Of a stretch of 64,000 nucleotides of DNA, positions 61,217 to 64,000 are shown in pieces (positions within the stretch are counted from its first letter, which is position 1; each line of letters starts with the position of its first letter). The position numbers and the translations under genes were made by a program. The notes below the pieces were generated by a model, which saw only the letters and a program-made list of their open reading frames with translations, made no database searches and was not told the DNA's origin. Source of the DNA: Methylobacterium nonmethylotrophicum (lineage in GTDB: Bacteria; Pseudomonadota; Alphaproteobacteria; Rhizobiales; Beijerinckiaceae); NCBI RefSeq assembly GCF_004745635.1, contig NZ_SRLB01000027.1:20497-84496 (forward strand), in the 5' to 3' direction.

Positions 61217-61296
61217 CGCGCGTGACGCGACGAACCCGCGCGACGCGCGACGGGATCGCGCGGAGCGCGACGAACTCGCGCGAAGCGCGACAGGGA
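61217..61296. repeat. four 20-bp tandem repeats upstream of the MFS transporter gene
   Basis: Units at 61217, 61237, 61257 and 61277 follow the pattern CGCGCGnnGCGCGACnnnnn with few changes. Each unit contains a small CGCGC/GCGCG inverted repeat. The last unit runs into the AGGGAGGGA ribosome site of the MFS gene. Confidence 0.8.
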
Positions 61297-61303
61297 GGGA
61301 TTG

Positions 61304-62524
61304 GTGCGGACCATCGAACGGGAGACGGATGCCGGAGCCGCGCGACCGGGGAGGGCGGAGCCGGGCTTCCATCCCGTCCTGATCGGCCTCGGGCTGATGC
61401 TGGTCGCCTTCAATCTCAGGCCGGCCCTGTCGAGCGTCGGCCCGCTCCTGCCGGGAATCCGGGCGGAGACCGGGCTGTCGGGCGCGCTCGCGGGCGCCCT
61501 CGTCACCTTGCCGGTCCTGTGTCTCGGGGTGTTCGGCCGTCTCGCGCCCGTGCTGGTGCGGCGCCTCGGGCCCGACGCGGGCGTGCTGGCGGGCCTCGTG
61601 ATGCTGGCCCTCGGCCTCGGCCTGCGCGGGCTCGGCGGGGTGCCGCCGCTGTTCCTCGGCTCGGTGGTCGCCGCCGCGGCGATCGGGATCGTCGGGGTGA
61701 TCCTGCCCGGCATCGTCAAGCGCGACTTTCCCGACCAGGCCGGGCTGATGACCGGCCTCTACACCGCCCTCCTGTGCCTGGGTGCCGCCGCCGGAGCGGG
61801 CTTCACGGTGCCTGTGCGCAACGCCCTCGGGCTCGGCTGGGAGGGCGCCCTGATGCTGTGGGCGGCGCCGGCCCTCGTCGCGGTCGCGGCCTGGCTGCCC
61901 TTCGTGCGCGGGCGCCCGCTGCCGTCCGGCGCCGGCACGCGCCCGAGCGGCCGGCTGTGGCGCGACCCGCTGGCCTGGCAGGTCACCGCCTTCATGGGCC
62001 TGCAATCGTCGCTCGCCTACATCGTGTTCGGCTGGCTGCCCGCCGCCCTGGCCGACCGGGGCTTCGACATCGTGGCGGCCGGCCTCGTCGCCTCGGTCTC
62101 GGCGCTGGCGCAGGGCGTCCTCGCCCTGGTGGTGCCCACGCTGGCGGCGCGCCGGCCGGACCAGCGGCCCTGGGTGGTGCTGGTCACCGGCCTGCCGCTC
62201 GTCGGCTTCACCGGGCTGCTGCTCGGGCCGGTGGGACTGGCCTGGGGCTTCGCGCTCCTGCTCGGCCTCGGCCTCGGCGGCTGCTTCGGCCTTGCCCTGA
62301 CGCTGATCGTCCTGCGGGCCGGCGATCCCCGCGCCGCGGCCGAGCTCTCCGCCATGGCGCAGGGGGTCGGCTATTGCGGGGCCGCCCTCGGTCCGTTCCT
62401 GGTCGGGCTTGTGCACGAATGGAGCGGCGGCTGGATCGTGCCGGCGGCGCTCTATGCCGGAATCTGCCTCGCGGCGGCGAGCTTCGGCCTGCTCGCCGCC
62501 CGCAACCGGACGGTGCGGACCTGA
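61304..62524 (+). CDS. MFS transporter, CynX/NimT (cyanate-type) family
   Basis: A 406-residue inner-membrane carrier with 12 predicted helices. It starts with a hydrophilic leader, then the CynX-type opening VLIGLGLMLVAFNLRPALSSVGPLL, a family mark. LPVLCLGVFGRLAPVLVRRLG and KRDFPDQAGLMTGLYTALL are further matches. Members carry cyanate, nitroimidazoles or other small anions and aromatics; the substrate here cannot be told. The start is GTG 61304, 4 bp after AGGGAGGG; a TTG three bases upstream is possible. Confidence 0.86.
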   Translation: MRTIERETDAGAARPGRAEPGFHPVLIGLGLMLVAFNLRPALSSVGPLLPGIRAETGLSGALAGALVTLPVLCLGVFGRLAPVLVRRLGPDAGVLAGLVMLALGLGLRGLGGVPPLFLGSVVAAAAIGIVGVILPGIVKRDFPDQAGLMTGLYTALLCLGAAAGAGFTVPVRNALGLGWEGALMLWAAPALVAVAAWLPFVRGRPLPSGAGTRPSGRLWRDPLAWQVTAFMGLQSSLAYIVFGWLPAALADRGFDIVAAGLVASVSALAQGVLALVVPTLAARRPDQRPWVVLVTGLPLVGFTGLLLGPVGLAWGFALLLGLGLGGCFGLALTLIVLRAGDPRAAAELSAMAQGVGYCGAALGPFLVGLVHEWSGGWIVPAALYAGICLAAASFGLLAARNRTVRT

Positions 62525-62532
62525 TCCGCCGG

Positions 62533-62558
62533 GCCCTCGCCGCGGAGCGGGCGAGGGC
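62533..62558. terminator. hairpin between convergent genes
   Basis: GCCCTCGC and GCGAGGGC form an 8-bp stem with a 10-nt loop, nine bases after the MFS stop and ten before the stop of the convergent transglycosylase gene. It can serve both genes, though there is no T-run. Confidence 0.6.
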
Positions 62559-62567
62559 GGACCGCCG

Positions 62568-63767
62568 TCAGTTGCTGCGCAGCAGGGCTTCCAGCACCTT
62601 GCCGCCGGGCCGGCCGGTCTGCGGCATGCCGAGGCGGCGCTCGATGTCCTTGATCGCCTCGCGGGTCTTGGCGCCGACCCGGCCGTCCGGCTCGCCGACG
62701 TCGTAGCCGCGGGCGGCGAGCGCGCTCTGCAGGCTGCGGCGCTCGGCCCGCGACAGCGGCGGGTCGTCGGTCGGCCAGGCGGTCTGGACGCCGCCCTTGC
62801 CGCGCAGGCGGTCGGACAGCACCGCGATGGCGAGGCCGTAGGACTCGGCGGCGTTGTAGGAATAGATCGCGTCGAAGTTCCTGGTCACCAGGAAGGCCGG
62901 CCCGTTCGCGCCGGCCGGCGCCAGGATGCCGACCGGCCCCTCGCCCGAGAGCGGCCGCCCGTCGATCCGGGTCACCCCGAGGGAGGCCCAGTGCGCCACC
63001 GGCTTCTTGTTCTTGCGCCCGGCCGCCGACACGTTGAAGCCGGAGGGCAGCCGCACCTCGTAGCCCCAGGGCTGGCCGTTGTGCCACTTGGCGGCGCGCA
63101 GGAAGTTGGCGGTGGAGCCGACCGCGTCCGGCACCGAATCGACCACGTCGCGCCGCCCGTCGCCGTCGAGGTCGACGGCGAGGCGGTGATAGGTGGTCGG
63201 CATGAACTGGGTCTGCCCGAAGGCGCCGGCCCAGGACCCGGTCAGGCGCTCGGGCGCGATGTCGCCCCGGTCGATGATCTTGAGGGTGGCGATCAATTCG
63301 CCCTTGAAGAAGTCGCGCCGCCGCGTGCCGCCGCAGGCGAGCGTGGCCAGCGACTGCACCAGCGGCATCTTGCCGAGGTTCTTGCCGAAATTCGACTCGA
63401 CGCCCCACACGGCCGCGATCGTGTAGCGGTCGACGCCGTAGCGTGCCTCGGCCTGGGCGAGGGCGTTCCCGTGTTGCCGCATGGCGGCGCGGCCGTCCTC
63501 GACCCGCTCGTCGTCGACGAGGGCGGCCATGTAGTCCCAGATCGGCGTCTTGAACTCGGGCTGGGCCTGGGACAGCTCGATCACCTTGTCGTCGAAGCTG
63601 ATCCCGGCCGTGGCGGCCTGGAACGCCGCCGGCGACACGCCGGCCGCCGCCGCCTCCTGGCCGATGCCGGCGAGGCAGGAGCGGAAATCCGCCAGCGCCG
63701 CCTGCGGCAGGCCGATCCCGGCGAGGCAGAGCAGGGTGGCGGCCTGAAGGGTCGCGCGCGGCGTCAT
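62568..63767 (-). CDS. lytic murein transglycosylase (MltB family) with peptidoglycan-binding domain
   Basis: A 399-residue exported enzyme that cuts peptidoglycan strands to 1,6-anhydro ends. A signal peptide (residues 1-26, ending ALA|DF) is followed by an SLT_2 domain with the catalytic Glu124 in AAVWGVESNFG, GAFGQTQFMPTTY and DLDGDGRRDVVDSVPDAVGSTA. The C-terminal PGBD-type domain (about 335-395) includes LQSALAARGYDVGEPDGRVGAKTREAI. There is no lipobox, so it is probably a soluble periplasmic form. Confidence 0.93.
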   Translation of the reverse strand: MTPRATLQAATLLCLAGIGLPQAALADFRSCLAGIGQEAAAAGVSPAAFQAATAGISFDDKVIELSQAQPEFKTPIWDYMAALVDDERVEDGRAAMRQHGNALAQAEARYGVDRYTIAAVWGVESNFGKNLGKMPLVQSLATLACGGTRRRDFFKGELIATLKIIDRGDIAPERLTGSWAGAFGQTQFMPTTYHRLAVDLDGDGRRDVVDSVPDAVGSTANFLRAAKWHNGQPWGYEVRLPSGFNVSAAGRKNKKPVAHWASLGVTRIDGRPLSGEGPVGILAPAGANGPAFLVTRNFDAIYSYNAAESYGLAIAVLSDRLRGKGGVQTAWPTDDPPLSRAERRSLQSALAARGYDVGEPDGRVGAKTREAIKDIERRLGMPQTGRPGGKVLEALLRSN

Positions 63768-63963
63768 GTGCAGAGGTCTCTCCCGTTTGCCCGATCCTGA
63801 GCCCCGAATGGGGCGTCATCAGGGTTAAGAAAGTCCTGATGGAATCGGGGACGGGCGGACGCTTCGCCGCGGCGAAGCGCCCGCAGGCACCGGGGGATGA
63901 TGGGTCGCCGGTGGCCGTGTCACAGCCTGTTTGACGTGTCTGGACAATTTTTCCCACCCTCGA

Positions 63964-64000
63964 CCTCATCCTGAGGTGTCAGTCGATTGAAGATCGACTG
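63964..64000. repeat. REP-like palindromes at the window end
   Basis: CCTCA-TCC-TGAGG (63964-63976) is followed by CAGTCGAT-TGAAG-ATCGACTG (63980-64000), a perfect 8-bp stem ending exactly at the window edge. The CCTCATCCTGAGG core is a common dispersed repeat in Methylobacterium-type genomes. The element may continue beyond the window. Confidence 0.6.

Overview
The window looks like a chromosomal segment of a Methylobacterium-type alphaproteobacterium (Rhizobiales). This is inferred from the very high GC content, the Rhizobiales gene orders (carB-greA; flgE-flgK-flgL-flaF-flbT-flgD-fliQ-flhA-fliR; tsaB-rimI-plsC-miaB-phoH-ybeY-tlyC-lnt-xre), the FlaF/FlbT pair, and a long-form acyl-CoA dehydrogenase that matches methylsuccinyl-CoA dehydrogenase of the ethylmalonyl-CoA pathway. 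I saw no rRNA, tRNA, transposase, phage gene or CRISPR array. The mobile-looking DNA consists of short palindromic intergenic repeats.

Layout, left to right. 1-8.6 kb: the 3' end of ftsH, glmM, two tandem proline-linker outer-membrane beta-barrel proteins, an omptin-type outer-membrane protease, an SDR oxidoreductase, mcd, and a 59-residue ESFPASDP-type small protein. 9-11.8 kb: a GT4 glycosyltransferase and a DegP/HtrA protease. 11.9-26.2 kb, minus strand: a 17-gene flagellar block running from a membrane protein of unknown function and a DUF1217 protein through flgF, fliI, the hook and hook-filament genes, flaF/flbT, flgD and the export gate (fliQ, flhA, fliR), to small FliJ-, FlgJ-, FlgN- and FliL-like proteins. 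26.4-28.4 kb: a PilZ protein, an FkbM methyltransferase and a DedA protein.

28.7-38.8 kb: a complete MdtABC-type RND efflux system (adaptor, two different RND pumps, NodT-family outer-membrane lipoprotein). Its spacers carry elaborate palindromic elements. Two 171-bp copies sit in two equal-length spacers on either side of mdtB and have their central cores inverted relative to their arms. A third, different 213-bp element lies at the 5' end of the outer-membrane-factor gene. 39-47 kb: two hypothetical proteins, greA, carB, an SDR, a GtrA membrane protein, rplS and a small Cys/Gly/Arg-rich secreted protein.

47.1-50.7 kb, minus strand: four overlapping or closely spaced genes match the SiaABCD signalling module: a SiaB-type kinase, a SiaC partner protein, a GGDEF diguanylate cyclase and a membrane PP2C phosphatase. 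The gene order is B-C-D-A. With the PilZ protein, this gives the window two c-di-GMP elements beside the flagellar genes, suggesting control of motility versus attachment. 51-64 kb: a universal stress protein, an Nfu iron-sulfur protein, the conserved tsaB-to-xre housekeeping run, a CynX-type MFS transporter preceded by four 20-bp tandem repeats, and a lytic transglycosylase.
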